A DNA stretch of 64,000 nucleotides from an uncultured Dehalococcoidia bacterium (GCA_951812535.1 CATOSK010000007.1:186001-250000); one strand, 5' to 3'; counted from the first letter of the stretch, positions 24,911 to 33,699 are shown. The notes: generated by a model not told the origin, from the letters alone. Translations and numbers: made by a program.

Positions 24911-27259
24911 CTACTCCCCCTGTTCGTGAATGGCCCGCCACACCCGCTCCGGGGTCAGCGGCATTTCCAGCCGGGTAACGCCCAGGGGACGCAGCGCGTC
25001 CAGCACGGCGTTGTAGATGGTTATGGTCGAGGCGATAGTCCCCGTCTCCCCGATGCCCTTGACCCCCAATGGATTGGTCGGCGACGGCGTGACGGTGGAA
25101 ATGGTCTCCACGTTGGGCACCAGGTGGGCTCGGGGAAGGGCATAGTCCAGCATGGAGCCGGTTAGCAGCTGCCCATGGTCGTCGTAGACCGCCCCCTCCC
25201 AAAGGGCCTGCCCCGCGCCCTGGACCACTCCTCCATGCACCTGTCCCTCGACCACCATGGGGTTGATCTGGGGGCCGCAGTCATCCGCGGCGACATACCG
25301 CTGCAGGACGATGTGGCCGTTGTCCGGGTCGACGCCGACCACGGCAACGTGAGCGCCGAAGGGGTAGGAGAAGTTGGGCGGGTCGTAGTAGGTCGTGGCT
25401 TCCAGCCCCGGCTCCACGCCCTCGGGCATGTTCCAGGCGACGTTGGCCATCAAAGCCACGTCCTGGATGCTCTTGGACTGGTCCGGGGAACCCTGTACGA
25501 AGAACTGGCCGTCCTGGTACTCGATGTCGGCCTCGTTGGCCTCCAGCAGGTGGGCGGCGATGACCCTGGCCTTGTCACGGATCTTGCGGACGCTCAATGC
25601 AACGGCGCCGCCGCCCACGACGGTGGTGCGGCTGCCGTACGTGCCCCAGCCCATGGGAGTGTTGTCAGTGTCACCGTGAATGACCTCCACGTCATCCACC
25701 GGCACCCCGATTTCGTCGGCGACGATCTGGGCGAAGGTGGTTTCCTCGCCCTGGCCGTGGGGCGACGTGCCGACGAAGACGTTGACCTTGCCGGTTGCGT
25801 AGAACCGGACCGTGGCGCTCTCCCACAAGCCTCCGCCGAAACCTACGGCACCGGCAACCTGGGAGGGGCCAAGGCCGCAAATTTCACAGTAGGAGCTGAC
25901 CCCGATCCCAATGTAGCTGCCGTGCTCCCGCTGGTGGGCCTGCTCGGCGCGCAGGGCGGGATAGTTGACATGTTCCAGCACGGCGTCGAGGACGCCTTCG
26001 TAGTTGCCGCTGTCGTAGGTCAGTCCGATGGCGACGTCATGGCCGTCGTCAAACTTGGGGATGAGATTGCGGCGGCGGACCTCCACCGGGTCCAGTTCCA
26101 GCTCCACCGCCAGCATGTCCACCAGCCGCTCCAGCAGGAAGGTGGCTTCGGGCCGGCCCGCGCCCCGGTAGGCCTCTACTGGAACGGTGTTTGTGAAGGT
26201 GCCGTAGATGTCGGCCTTGATGTTGGGGATGGTGTACGGGCCCGAGTACATCAGCCCGTGCAGGATGGTTGGTATGCCCGGTCCCGCGGTGGACAGGTAG
26301 GCGCCCATGCCCGCGTAGACGACGCTGCGGACGCCGGTAATCTTCCCCTCACGGGTTGCGGCCATCTCCACGTACTCCACGTGGTCCCGCCCGTGAGTTG
26401 TAGACAGGAAGTTCTCGGAGCGGGTCTCAGTCCACTTCACCGGCCTTCCCAGCTGCATGGAACAGAAGACCACGATCATTTCCCAGGGATAGACAGCAAT
26501 CTTGCTGCCGAACCCGCCGCCCACCTCCGGCGCGATGACCCGGATCTTGTGCTCAGGGAGGCCGGTTACCAGGCAGGTGACGAAACGGGCTATGTGTGGA
26601 TTCTGTGTAGTGTTCCACATCGTCAACTCACCCATGGAGGGCAGGTAGCTGGCGACGGCGGAGCGGGGCTCCATCGCGTTGGGGATGAGCTTCTGCTGGA
26701 TGATGGTATCCTTCACCACCACCTCAGCCGACTCAAAGGCCGCGTCCGTGTCTCCTCCCGCAGCCACCCAGTGGAAGGCTTGGTTGTTGGGGGCGTCTTC
26801 ATGAAGCTGGGGAGCGCCGTCTCGAAGGGCCGCTTCAGGGTTGACCACCGCGGGCAGCGCCTCGTAGGTTACGTCAATGAGTTCCAGTGCGTCCTCGGCC
26901 TGGTAGCGGTCTTCAGCCACCACCACCGCGACAGCGTCGCCCACATAGCGGACGGTGTCCGTGGCGATGGCGTTGTATGGCACGGCTTTGACGTCGGAAT
27001 CGGGGATCACCCAGGCGCATGGGATGGGGTTCAGAACGCCCTCCACGTCCGCTCCGGTGTATACGGCCAGCACCCCCGGGGCACTCTTGGCCGCCGAGGT
27101 GTCGATTCCGGAGATGCGGGCGTGGGCATGGGGGCTGCGCAGAATGGCCGCGTGGACCATTCCGTTGAGCTTGATGTCGTTGGTGTAGGTGGCCTGTCCG
27201 GTAATCAGCCGTGGGTCCTCTCTGCGGCGGATACCCGACCCGAATATCCTGGTGGTCAT
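24911..27259 (-). CDS. coxL: Molybdenum-binding large subunit, form-II CoxL-like (xanthine oxidase family)
   Basis: A 782-residue large subunit that binds the molybdopterin cofactor and performs substrate hydroxylation. The active-site loop reads AYRGAGRPEA. This is the form II signature rather than AYRCSFR of proven aerobic CO dehydrogenases, so CO oxidation is not established and another aldehyde or N-heterocycle may be the substrate. Other marks are GGGFGSKIAVYPWE and the C-terminal GVKGIGETG, which ends with the glutamate expected to act as base. The start at 27259 overlaps the ribosome site region at the end of coxS (GGAGGATAG). Gene order is coxS-coxL-coxM. Confidence 0.92.
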   Translation of the reverse strand: MTTRIFGSGIRRREDPRLITGQATYTNDIKLNGMVHAAILRSPHAHARISGIDTSAAKSAPGVLAVYTGADVEGVLNPIPCAWVIPDSDVKAVPYNAIATDTVRYVGDAVAVVVAEDRYQAEDALELIDVTYEALPAVVNPEAALRDGAPQLHEDAPNNQAFHWVAAGGDTDAAFESAEVVVKDTIIQQKLIPNAMEPRSAVASYLPSMGELTMWNTTQNPHIARFVTCLVTGLPEHKIRVIAPEVGGGFGSKIAVYPWEMIVVFCSMQLGRPVKWTETRSENFLSTTHGRDHVEYVEMAATREGKITGVRSVVYAGMGAYLSTAGPGIPTILHGLMYSGPYTIPNIKADIYGTFTNTVPVEAYRGAGRPEATFLLERLVDMLAVELELDPVEVRRRNLIPKFDDGHDVAIGLTYDSGNYEGVLDAVLEHVNYPALRAEQAHQREHGSYIGIGVSSYCEICGLGPSQVAGAVGFGGGLWESATVRFYATGKVNVFVGTSPHGQGEETTFAQIVADEIGVPVDDVEVIHGDTDNTPMGWGTYGSRTTVVGGGAVALSVRKIRDKARVIAAHLLEANEADIEYQDGQFFVQGSPDQSKSIQDVALMANVAWNMPEGVEPGLEATTYYDPPNFSYPFGAHVAVVGVDPDNGHIVLQRYVAADDCGPQINPMVVEGQVHGGVVQGAGQALWEGAVYDDHGQLLTGSMLDYALPRAHLVPNVETISTVTPSPTNPLGVKGIGETGTIASTITIYNAVLDALRPLGVTRLEMPLTPERVWRAIHEQGE

Positions 27260-27263
27260 CGCA

Positions 27264-27734
27264 CTATCCTCCCATCGCCTCGGAGGCGGCCAGGGCAGCC
27301 TTGACTATGTTGTGGTACCCGGTGCAGCGGCAGATGTTGCCCTCCAGCCCATCGCGGACTTCCTGCTCCGACGGGTGGGGGTTGCGCTCCAGCAACTCGG
27401 TAACGGATATGATCATGCCGGCGGTGCAGAACCCGCACTGGAGGCCGTGGCTGTTCCAGAAGGCTTCCTGTACGGCGTGGAGTTCACCGTTCTTGCCCAG
27501 GCCCTCGATGGTGGTGATCTCGGCCCCGTCAGCCTGGACCGCCAGACAGGTGCATGACTTAACGGTCGAACCGTTCATCCGCACCACGCAAGCGCCGCAC
27601 TGGCTGGTGTCGCATCCTATCTTGGTGCCGGTCAGCCCCAGCACGTCCCGAAGCAGGTCCACCAACAGTAACCGGGGCTCCACTTGGGTTTCGTGGACCC
27701 GGTCGTTGACCGTCAGCTTGATGGGGACTCTCAC
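27264..27734 (-). CDS. coxS: 2Fe-2S small subunit of CO dehydrogenase-like enzyme
   Basis: A 156-residue ferredoxin-type subunit with two [2Fe-2S] clusters. The N-terminal plant-type cluster uses CDTSQCGAC and a downstream Cys in KSCTC. The C-terminal cluster uses QCGFCTAG and ICRCTGY. It carries electrons between the Mo site and FAD. The GTG at 27734 has an ideal GGAGGT site six bases upstream. First gene of the operon coxS-coxL-coxM-moxR-vwa. Confidence 0.95.
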   Translation of the reverse strand: MRVPIKLTVNDRVHETQVEPRLLLVDLLRDVLGLTGTKIGCDTSQCGACVVRMNGSTVKSCTCLAVQADGAEITTIEGLGKNGELHAVQEAFWNSHGLQCGFCTAGMIISVTELLERNPHPSEQEVRDGLEGNICRCTGYHNIVKAALAASEAMGG

Positions 27735-27779
27735 TCTGTTACCTCCCTGGGAAATTCAGCGGTGCGTCCCGCCGGCAAC

Positions 27780-27798
27780 AATAATGATTAACATTATC
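27780..27798. promoter_or_regulatory. Fur-like box in the coxS/coxG intergenic region
   Basis: The 19-mer aataatgattaacattatc matches the classical Fur consensus GATAATGATAATCATTATC at 16 of 19 positions and contains the dyad ATAATG-N5-CATTAT. It lies 46-64 bp upstream of the coxS start. A Fur-family regulator (Fur, Zur, Mur or Nur type) is the natural candidate; this is inference from the site alone. Confidence 0.45.
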
Positions 27799-27808
27799 GA
27801 ACAATGGT

Positions 27809-27855
27809 CCGTTGACTGGGGGGAGTATAGCTTTCGGCTTGAAACCAGTCAACGG
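27809..27855. promoter_or_regulatory. 11-bp inverted repeat between divergent coxS and coxG
   Basis: CCGTTGACTGG (27809-27819) and its exact complement CCAGTCAACGG (27845-27855) are 25 bp apart. The placement between divergent genes suits an operator bound by a dimer or a looped tetramer. Confidence 0.45.
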
Positions 27856-27910
27856 AAACCACGCTTCGCCGGGGGCTGTTGGGCAATCCCTGTGGCCCGG
27901 TGGGAAGCGC

Positions 27911-27938
27911 GGGGTTGTTATAGCGGGGTTGTTATAAT
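27911..27938 (+). promoter_or_regulatory. Promoter of coxG with tandem 12-mer
   Basis: A perfect TATAAT at 27933-27938 lies 30 bp before the coxG start. The 12-mer GGGGTTGTTATA occurs twice, at 27911-27922 and 27925-27936, 14 bp apart, so the second copy overlaps the -10 hexamer. Confidence 0.5.
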
Positions 27939-27967
27939 TGTACCTTCAGAATCGCGAGGACGGAAAA

Positions 27968-28399
27968 ATGGAAGTTACCGGAAGCTACACTTTCAACGCG
28001 CCCGCCGCACGGGTATGGGAAGTCTTCATGGACCCCGAAACTCTGGGAAGGTGCCTGCCCGGGGTCAATTCTATTCAAGCCGTGGATGACAATGTATACC
28101 AGGCAACGGTCACCATCGGAGTGGGACCCGTGCGTGGCTCTTATAACGCCCGGGTTTCCCTGCTGGACCAGGACCCGCCCCGCTCATACCGGATGCGGTT
28201 GGAGGGCAACGGTCCCCTAGGCTTCGTCAACGGCGACGCACTGGTGAACCTGGAGGAGACGGACGGCGTAACGGTTGTCACCGTCAGGGGGGACGCGCAG
28301 GTCGGCGGAGCCGTGGCCCGGGTCGGCCAGCGCATGATGGGCAGCGTCGCCCAGACCACCATGGACCGGATGATGTCCTGCCTGCGGGAGTCGCTCTAG
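27968..28399 (+). CDS. coxG: CoxG family SRPBCC protein
   Basis: A 143-residue START/SRPBCC-fold protein of the CoxG family, starting MEVTGSYTFNAPAARVWEVFMDPETLGRCLPGV. The last part is exactly the conserved CoxG block. CoxG is linked to membrane attachment of CO dehydrogenase in Oligotropha; here it lacks an obvious membrane-anchor tail. The ATG at 27968 with GAGGACGG upstream is preferred over an upstream in-frame start. It is divergent from coxSLM and converges on a permease gene. Confidence 0.88.
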   Translation: MEVTGSYTFNAPAARVWEVFMDPETLGRCLPGVNSIQAVDDNVYQATVTIGVGPVRGSYNARVSLLDQDPPRSYRMRLEGNGPLGFVNGDALVNLEETDGVTVVTVRGDAQVGGAVARVGQRMMGSVAQTTMDRMMSCLRESL

Positions 28400-28426
28400 G
28401 CTAGTCCCGCAGGCTCCGCATCTGGC

Positions 28427-29308
28427 CTACGTCCTCCGCAGCTTCGGGTCCAGCGTGTCTCGCAGCCAGTCCCCGAAGAAGTTGAACGCCAGCACCACCA
28501 CCGTTATCGCCACGCCCGGGAAGAGGGACAGCCACCAGACGTGCAGAATCTCGTCCTTCCCCTCGGACACCATGATGCCCCAAGCGGGCGCTCCCGGCGG
28601 AAGGCCCAGCCCCAGGAAGCTAAGGGACGCCTCCAGCAGGATCACTTGTCCCACCAGCAGGCTGGTCACCACCATCATGGTGTTTACCGTGTTGGGGAAG
28701 ACATGCCGGATGATGATCATCGGCGTGGACAGGCCGGCTATCTTGGCGAAGGTCACAAAGTCCAACTCCTTGACGCTGAGCACGTCCCCCCGGATCATGC
28801 GGGCGAAACGGGCCCATACCGTCAAAATCACGGCCAAGATGATGTTCTGTATACCCGCCCCTAGGATGGTCACGATAATCATCGCCACCAGCACCGTCGG
28901 AAACCCCAAGGCCGCATCGGCCGCGCGCATTATAAGCACGTCCAGCATTCCACCCCGGTATCCCGATATTAACCCCAGGACCGAACCGACAAAGGCCCCA
29001 AACCCCAGTGCCACTACGCTGATGAACATCGCGGTTCGGGCACCGTAAATCATCCGGGTCAACACATCCCGACCTAGGACGTCCGTCCCCAGGGGATGTT
29101 CCCAAGTTTCCCCCGGCGCAGTCCTGGAGTCCAGGATGCTGGTCTTGCCAGGGTCGTAGGGGGTCAAGATCGGCGCAAACGCCGAGCATACCAGCAACAC
29201 TATCACAATGCTGAGCGGTATCCAGGGCAGTTGCATCGCCAGCACCCGCCGGGGAAGGGCGAGGGCACCGTTGGACTCTTGCGGACTTATCGTGGTGGAA
29301 GAGGCCAT
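28427..29308 (-). CDS. Peptide ABC transporter permease (DppC-like)
   Basis: A 293-residue permease with DppC features: LGTDVLGRDVLTRMIYGART after the first membrane span, and the coupling loop DVLSVKELDFVTFAKIAGLS. It lies 14 bases after a DppB-like gene and ends the minus-strand transporter group that runs down from 35618. No ATPase gene accompanies this group, so it must use ATPases encoded elsewhere, possibly those at 4203-6207 (inference). Confidence 0.92.
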   Translation of the reverse strand: MASSTTISPQESNGALALPRRVLAMQLPWIPLSIVIVLLVCSAFAPILTPYDPGKTSILDSRTAPGETWEHPLGTDVLGRDVLTRMIYGARTAMFISVVALGFGAFVGSVLGLISGYRGGMLDVLIMRAADAALGFPTVLVAMIIVTILGAGIQNIILAVILTVWARFARMIRGDVLSVKELDFVTFAKIAGLSTPMIIIRHVFPNTVNTMMVVTSLLVGQVILLEASLSFLGLGLPPGAPAWGIMVSEGKDEILHVWWLSLFPGVAITVVVLAFNFFGDWLRDTLDPKLRRT

Positions 29309-29322
29309 TACGGCATTCCTCC

Positions 29323-30240
29323 TTACTCGTACCGTATTCGGGGATTAACGTAGGCGTACAGGATGTCGACCAGCAAGGCAGAAACTATATAGAACAGTCC
29401 GGAAGCCATGACGGTCGCCGATACGATGGGGAAATCTCGGGTGTGGATCCCCTGCAGCATCAGCCGCCCGATTCCGGGCCAGGCGAACACCACCTCGACG
29501 GCCACTGACCCGTTCAACAGGCCCGCCAGGGTGAGACCGGAAAAAGTGAGCAGGGGAATGACCGCGTTCTTGAGCGCGTGTTTCCACACGACCAGCGACT
29601 CCCGCAGCCCCTTGATGCGGGCGAACTTGACGTACTCGCTGTCCAGGACCTCCAGCATGCTGGAACGCCCCAGCCGAACCATGCCGGCCATGGCGGACCA
29701 TCCCAGCACGAAAGCCGGCAGGATGAAATGGTCGATGCCGCCTCTGCCGAAGGTTGGGAGCCACCCCAGAATTGCCCCGAAAAACAGGATCAGCATGATG
29801 GCGATCCAGAAGTTGGGGGTGGCAATTCCCAGCGTGGCGAACAGCTTGCCGAAGTTGTCGAACACAGTGTCCCGCTTAACCGCCGACAGGATTCCTAACG
29901 GGACCCCCACCGCCACCGCCAGTATGAATGCGGCCACCGCCAGCTGTATGGTGGCAGGGAAGCGCTCGATTAGCACATCCCGGGCAGGACGCTCCAGGAA
30001 GTGGGACTTGCCGAAGTCCGCGCGGAGGATGTCGGTGAGGAAGTCGAAGTACTGCACCACGATAGGGCGGTCCAGACCCAACTGCTTGCGCATCATCTCG
30101 TACTCGATGCGTCCCTGTTCGGGACCCAGCATGTAGACCGCTGGGTCGCCGGTAAGCTTGACGCTGAGGAAGACAGCAATACTGAGGAGCAACAGGGTAA
30201 TGATGGCCTGAATTACCCGGGTGAGTATGAACCGTTGCAT
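29323..30240 (-). CDS. Peptide ABC transporter permease (DppB-like), paralog 1
   Basis: A 305-residue DppB-type permease, beginning MQRFILTRVIQAIITLLLLSI and containing SSMLEVLDSEYVKFARIKGL in the coupling loop. It is strongly similar to the permease at 32638-33555 (shared LSVKLTGDPA/LSVHLTGDPA and YVKFARIKGL), indicating a local duplication. It pairs with the DppC-like protein encoded just downstream. Confidence 0.93.
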   Translation of the reverse strand: MQRFILTRVIQAIITLLLLSIAVFLSVKLTGDPAVYMLGPEQGRIEYEMMRKQLGLDRPIVVQYFDFLTDILRADFGKSHFLERPARDVLIERFPATIQLAVAAFILAVAVGVPLGILSAVKRDTVFDNFGKLFATLGIATPNFWIAIMLILFFGAILGWLPTFGRGGIDHFILPAFVLGWSAMAGMVRLGRSSMLEVLDSEYVKFARIKGLRESLVVWKHALKNAVIPLLTFSGLTLAGLLNGSVAVEVVFAWPGIGRLMLQGIHTRDFPIVSATVMASGLFYIVSALLVDILYAYVNPRIRYE

Positions 30241-30340
30241 AAGCTACCCCTGGCCGACCATGCGGCGGGCGGGACCGGGACCGATTCGCCCGGAGAGGGC
30301 TAACGGTCCCGGCTGTACCGGAGAAGGGTTACCGGAGTGG

Positions 30341-32230
30341 TTACTCGTCCAACGTAATGGTATGGACTGAGTTGACATAGAAAGCCAGCGGGTAAGGCTC
30401 CCAAGTCTTGATGCGAGGGCCAACACCCCAGGGGATGTTGACGTAGCCCATCATCAGCTCGTTGGACTCGTCCCGAGCCCGGAGATAGAACTCAGTCAAC
30501 CGTGGGACGCGTTCCGCCGGATCAACAATGACGCGGATCTCCTTGGCCAGTGCCACTACTTCAGGGTCCCTGGAGGAACGGTCCGGGCGGTCCGGGTTAC
30601 GGCCGTAGCCCCCGTTGAGCATTCCCGATCCGTCCAAGCGGGTCTCGTTATCTCGGAAGAGAACCTGCCCATAGGCGTCCTCGGTAAGCCTGGTCAGCTT
30701 CTTGACAGCTGACTCCTCGCTGACCCGAACTTCGGCGTCAATACCCAGCTCTTCCTGCCAGACCTCGGCCACGAACTGGGCAGCGTCGGGCAAGTTGGGC
30801 ACGGCAGCCGAAGGCCACGTGTTGAGGATGAATTTGCCGAACTCCTTGCCACCTTCTTGCCCAGGCACGGAATAGCCTGCCTCAACCATTAACTCGCGGG
30901 CCTTCTCAGGGTCGTACCCCCACGGATCAAGCTCGGAAACGTAACCCACAGTGCTGGGCGTCACGTTCGGGAACCCTTTGGGTTGGAAAACATCGGGGCC
31001 GCCGAAGAGCTTGTCCTGCATGGACTGGCGGTCAACGGCATAGTTCAGGGCCTGCCGCACACGGATGTCATGGCAGGGCAGAGTGGCTTCCCAGCAGCCC
31101 AGCAAGCGGGCGAAGAAGAAGGCACCTTCCTGCCCAAACAGGAGGCGGCCTCCGCCAGCTTCGATTTGTCCGCGGGCTCCGATGCTAACCGGAGCTATGT
31201 CAGCTTCCCCGGCCCGAAGGGCGGCGACCCTCGTCGCCTGCTCCGGCACCAACCTGAGTTCAAGAGTTGTGAACTTGGGACGCCGGTTTTCCGAGAAACC
31301 GTTGTCCGGATGGTAATAGTGGTCTTCGAACCGCTCGAACTCCATCAGGTCTGAAGCGACGTGGCGGGTCAGCCGGAAGGGGCCCGCCCCGACGGGGTTG
31401 CGGTCGAATTCCAGTTCCACCTGCTCGTCGTGGAGGACGCTGGGGCCCTGTCCCAGACCGGCGGGATAAATGGTGCCGATCCAGTTGCCCCCGGCGGAAC
31501 CGAAGTCATCCTCGAAGTCGAGGAACACCGAGTTGAACGAGACCCTGACCTGGTTGGGGCCGGTCATCTCCATCGTTTCGGTAAGCTGGGAGTTGCTCAG
31601 GCAGGCGCCGCCGGTGGCGTAATCCTGGGCTTGGGGACCCATGCCCCACTGCCAGGTCCACAAAACGTCCTCGGCAGTCAACTCGCTTCCGTCGTGGAAC
31701 TTGACCCCGTCGCGGATGTCAACGGTCCAAGACAAGCCATCGGGCGATACCGCCCAATCGCTGGCGATTCCGGGAACGATGACCCGGGCCCCGTCCTGCA
31801 CGTCGGACTCGAGCAGGAAGGCGTGAATCTGCCGACCGTAGTCGTGGCCGCCGCCGCCCGCCAGACAGTAGGTCATTCGCTCGTTGGCGAAGCTGCCGAC
31901 CATCCACACCACTTTGCCCGGATGGACTTCATCGGACGCCTCCATGGCGGGCATGGCAGTGGGTTGCGCGGCGGCTACTGGCGCGGAGCCGGACGGTGCA
32001 GCGCTCCCGGAAGACGCGCTAGACCCCGAACTGGCTGCGGGTGCTGTGGAACCGGTCGCCGAACCGGAGCCGGAGTCAGAACTGGAACTGGCTGCCGGGG
32101 CGGAGGACCCGGAACTTGCCGGAGCTGCCGGTTGTTCCGCCGGCGCCGACGTCCCGCAAGCCACCCCCAGCACTAGGGCCATCGAAAGAACGAGAGCAAA
32201 TAAAAGACGGGGTTTCCTGAAATACTGCAT
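30341..32230 (-). CDS. ABC transporter family-5 substrate-binding lipoprotein, paralog A
   Basis: A 629-residue lipoprotein from the ATG at 32230, which follows AGGAGG. The signal peptide ends in the lipobox GVAC, followed by a long Ala/Ser/Gly/Pro linker of about 80 residues and then the SBP_bac_5 domain (VKFHDGSELTAEDVLWTWQWG, LNYAVDRQSMQDKLFGG). Its C-terminal NIPWGVGPRIKTWEPYPLAFYVNSVHTITLDE almost repeats that of the next binding protein (33819-35618). The frame is open 28 codons upstream of the signal peptide; that extension is not used. Ligand unknown. Confidence 0.92.
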   Translation of the reverse strand: MQYFRKPRLLFALVLSMALVLGVACGTSAPAEQPAAPASSGSSAPAASSSSDSGSGSATGSTAPAASSGSSASSGSAAPSGSAPVAAAQPTAMPAMEASDEVHPGKVVWMVGSFANERMTYCLAGGGGHDYGRQIHAFLLESDVQDGARVIVPGIASDWAVSPDGLSWTVDIRDGVKFHDGSELTAEDVLWTWQWGMGPQAQDYATGGACLSNSQLTETMEMTGPNQVRVSFNSVFLDFEDDFGSAGGNWIGTIYPAGLGQGPSVLHDEQVELEFDRNPVGAGPFRLTRHVASDLMEFERFEDHYYHPDNGFSENRRPKFTTLELRLVPEQATRVAALRAGEADIAPVSIGARGQIEAGGGRLLFGQEGAFFFARLLGCWEATLPCHDIRVRQALNYAVDRQSMQDKLFGGPDVFQPKGFPNVTPSTVGYVSELDPWGYDPEKARELMVEAGYSVPGQEGGKEFGKFILNTWPSAAVPNLPDAAQFVAEVWQEELGIDAEVRVSEESAVKKLTRLTEDAYGQVLFRDNETRLDGSGMLNGGYGRNPDRPDRSSRDPEVVALAKEIRVIVDPAERVPRLTEFYLRARDESNELMMGYVNIPWGVGPRIKTWEPYPLAFYVNSVHTITLDE

Positions 32231-32637
32231 TGACACGCCTCCTGTGATGGGTCGGTTTTCGGACTGTCCCGGTCGGAATGCTCGCAACACCGCAAGGGCG
32301 TCACGCCAAGACACCTTTCGTCATCGAAAAGTGTTCGATAGTGCCAACGATTATAACCCAGGCGTCAACAGCAATTGCTTGCGATGGAGCACCAACCCAA
32401 ATGTTTCGATATTCGTCTTTGCAATGACGTTTTAGATATCGTATGCCACCAACTTATTTCCATTATGGTTATGTCCGTTAGGGGAAACGCTGTCCCTAAT
32501 GACAATGCCTGTAGACCCGGTAGAGGTGTTGAGGACTGATGGGTCGGAGGGCAACCCAGGCGCTGCCCTTGTCCCCAAGTTGCACCGGGAGGATCCTTAA
32601 CCTGGGAGAAAAGGGGCTGAACCAGTGAAGTCTTGCT
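32231..32637. other. Intergenic region upstream of binding-protein paralog A
   Basis: A 407-bp gap holding the promoter-like motif at 32350-32368 and a TGACGTT/ATATCGT motif at 32425-32445 that recurs at 52123-52142. A short stem AGGGCA/TGCCCT lies at 32548-32569 without a T tract. No gene was recognised. Confidence 0.5.
32350..32368 (-). promoter_or_regulatory. Promoter/operator motif TTGACGnCTGGGnTATAAT, site A
   Basis: Read on the minus strand: TTGACG, CCTGGGT, TATAAT. It lies 120 bp before the start of binding-protein paralog A. The same 19-bp pattern occurs before the sister gene at 35747-35765. The seven-base gap is too short for a normal -35/-10 pair, so TTGACGnCTGGG is more likely an operator abutting the -10. 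Confidence 0.5.
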
Positions 32638-33555
32638 CTATTCGAATCTGATCCTGGGGTTCACGTAGGCGTAGAGGATATCGACCAGCAGCGCGGTGAC
32701 GATGTAAAAGAAACCGGCCGCAAGAACGGTGGCCTGCACGATGGGGAAGTCCCGGTGATTGATGCCCTGCAGCATCAACCGCCCGATGCCCGGCCATGCG
32801 AAGATGACTTCCACTACCACCGAGCCGTTGAGGAGGCCCGCCAAGGTCAGTCCGGAGAAAGTGAGCACCGGAACGACTGCGTTCTTCAGGGCGTGCTTGA
32901 AAATTACGACTCTTTCCGACAGGCCCTTGATCCGGGCGAATTTCACGTATTCGCTGTCCATGACCTCCAGCATGCTGGAGCGGGACAGCCGGAGCACGCC
33001 GGCCATCCCGCTCCAAGAGAGCACAAAGGCCGGCAGAATGAAATGGTCAATGCCGCCGCGGCCAAAGGTGGGAAGCCAGCCTAGGATGGCCCCGAACAGC
33101 ATTATCAGCATGATCGCAATCCAGAAGCTGGGAGCGGCAATTCCAGCTACTGCGAAGAACTTTCCCGCATGGTCGAATATGGAGTCCCGCTTCACCGCCG
33201 AGAGGATTCCCAAGGGTATTCCGATGACCATGGTCATGAGGAAAGCCGCTCCGGCCAGCTGCAGAGTGGCAGGGAGCCTGTCGATCAGTTCCTTCCGGGC
33301 CGATTGCCCTGAGATGTGGGACTCGCCGAAGTCGGCCCGGGCGATGTTGCCCAGGAACACGCCATACTGGATGGCCAGGGGTTTGTCCAGGCCCATGGCC
33401 TTCTTCATTTGCTCGTAGTCTGCGTCGGTCGATTCGGGGCCCAGAAGATATAGCGCCGGGTCCCCGGTAAGATGGACGCTAAGGAACACCGCCAGGCTCA
33501 GTATCAACAGGGTTATCACAGCCTGAAACAGGCGTACGACTATAAACCGCCGCAT
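32638..33555 (-). CDS. Peptide ABC transporter permease (DppB-like), paralog 2
   Basis: A 305-residue DppB-type permease (MRRFIVVRLFQAVITLLILSLAVFLSVHLTGD), the sister of the protein at 29323-30240 and of equal length. The coupling loop contains SSMLEVMDSEYVKFARIKGLSE. It follows its binding-protein gene (33819) but has no DppC partner of its own before the next binding-protein gene. It may share the DppC at 28427, or its own partner may have been lost. Confidence 0.93.
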   Translation of the reverse strand: MRRFIVVRLFQAVITLLILSLAVFLSVHLTGDPALYLLGPESTDADYEQMKKAMGLDKPLAIQYGVFLGNIARADFGESHISGQSARKELIDRLPATLQLAGAAFLMTMVIGIPLGILSAVKRDSIFDHAGKFFAVAGIAAPSFWIAIMLIMLFGAILGWLPTFGRGGIDHFILPAFVLSWSGMAGVLRLSRSSMLEVMDSEYVKFARIKGLSERVVIFKHALKNAVVPVLTFSGLTLAGLLNGSVVVEVIFAWPGIGRLMLQGINHRDFPIVQATVLAAGFFYIVTALLVDILYAYVNPRIRFE

Positions 33556-33578
33556 AGGTTACACCTGGTTTGGATTAG

Positions 33579-33699
33579 GTAACTATCTTAAAACCGATTG
33601 GGCCCATCCAGTCATTCCCGCGCAGGCGGGAATCCAGACCCCCGTTGCCCACATCCCTCTGCCAGTGGACCCTGTCATAGTGCCTTTTGAGATAGTTAC
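33579..33699. mobile_element. Candidate MITE-like element (121 bp)
   Basis: The ends are 15-bp inverted repeats, GTAACTATCTTAAAA (33579-33593) and TTTTGAGATAGTTAC (33685-33699), matching at 14 of 15 positions. Inside is a REP/dRS3-like hairpin, ATTCCCGCGCAGGCGGGAAT, near 33613-33632. There is no coding capacity. It sits between a binding-protein gene and its permease gene, where an insertion could be tolerated. Confidence 0.5.

Noticed and set aside
25175-27304. A 709-codon open frame opposite coxL
   Set aside because: Antisense shadow of a well-supported gene; low-complexity composition and no recognisable motifs.
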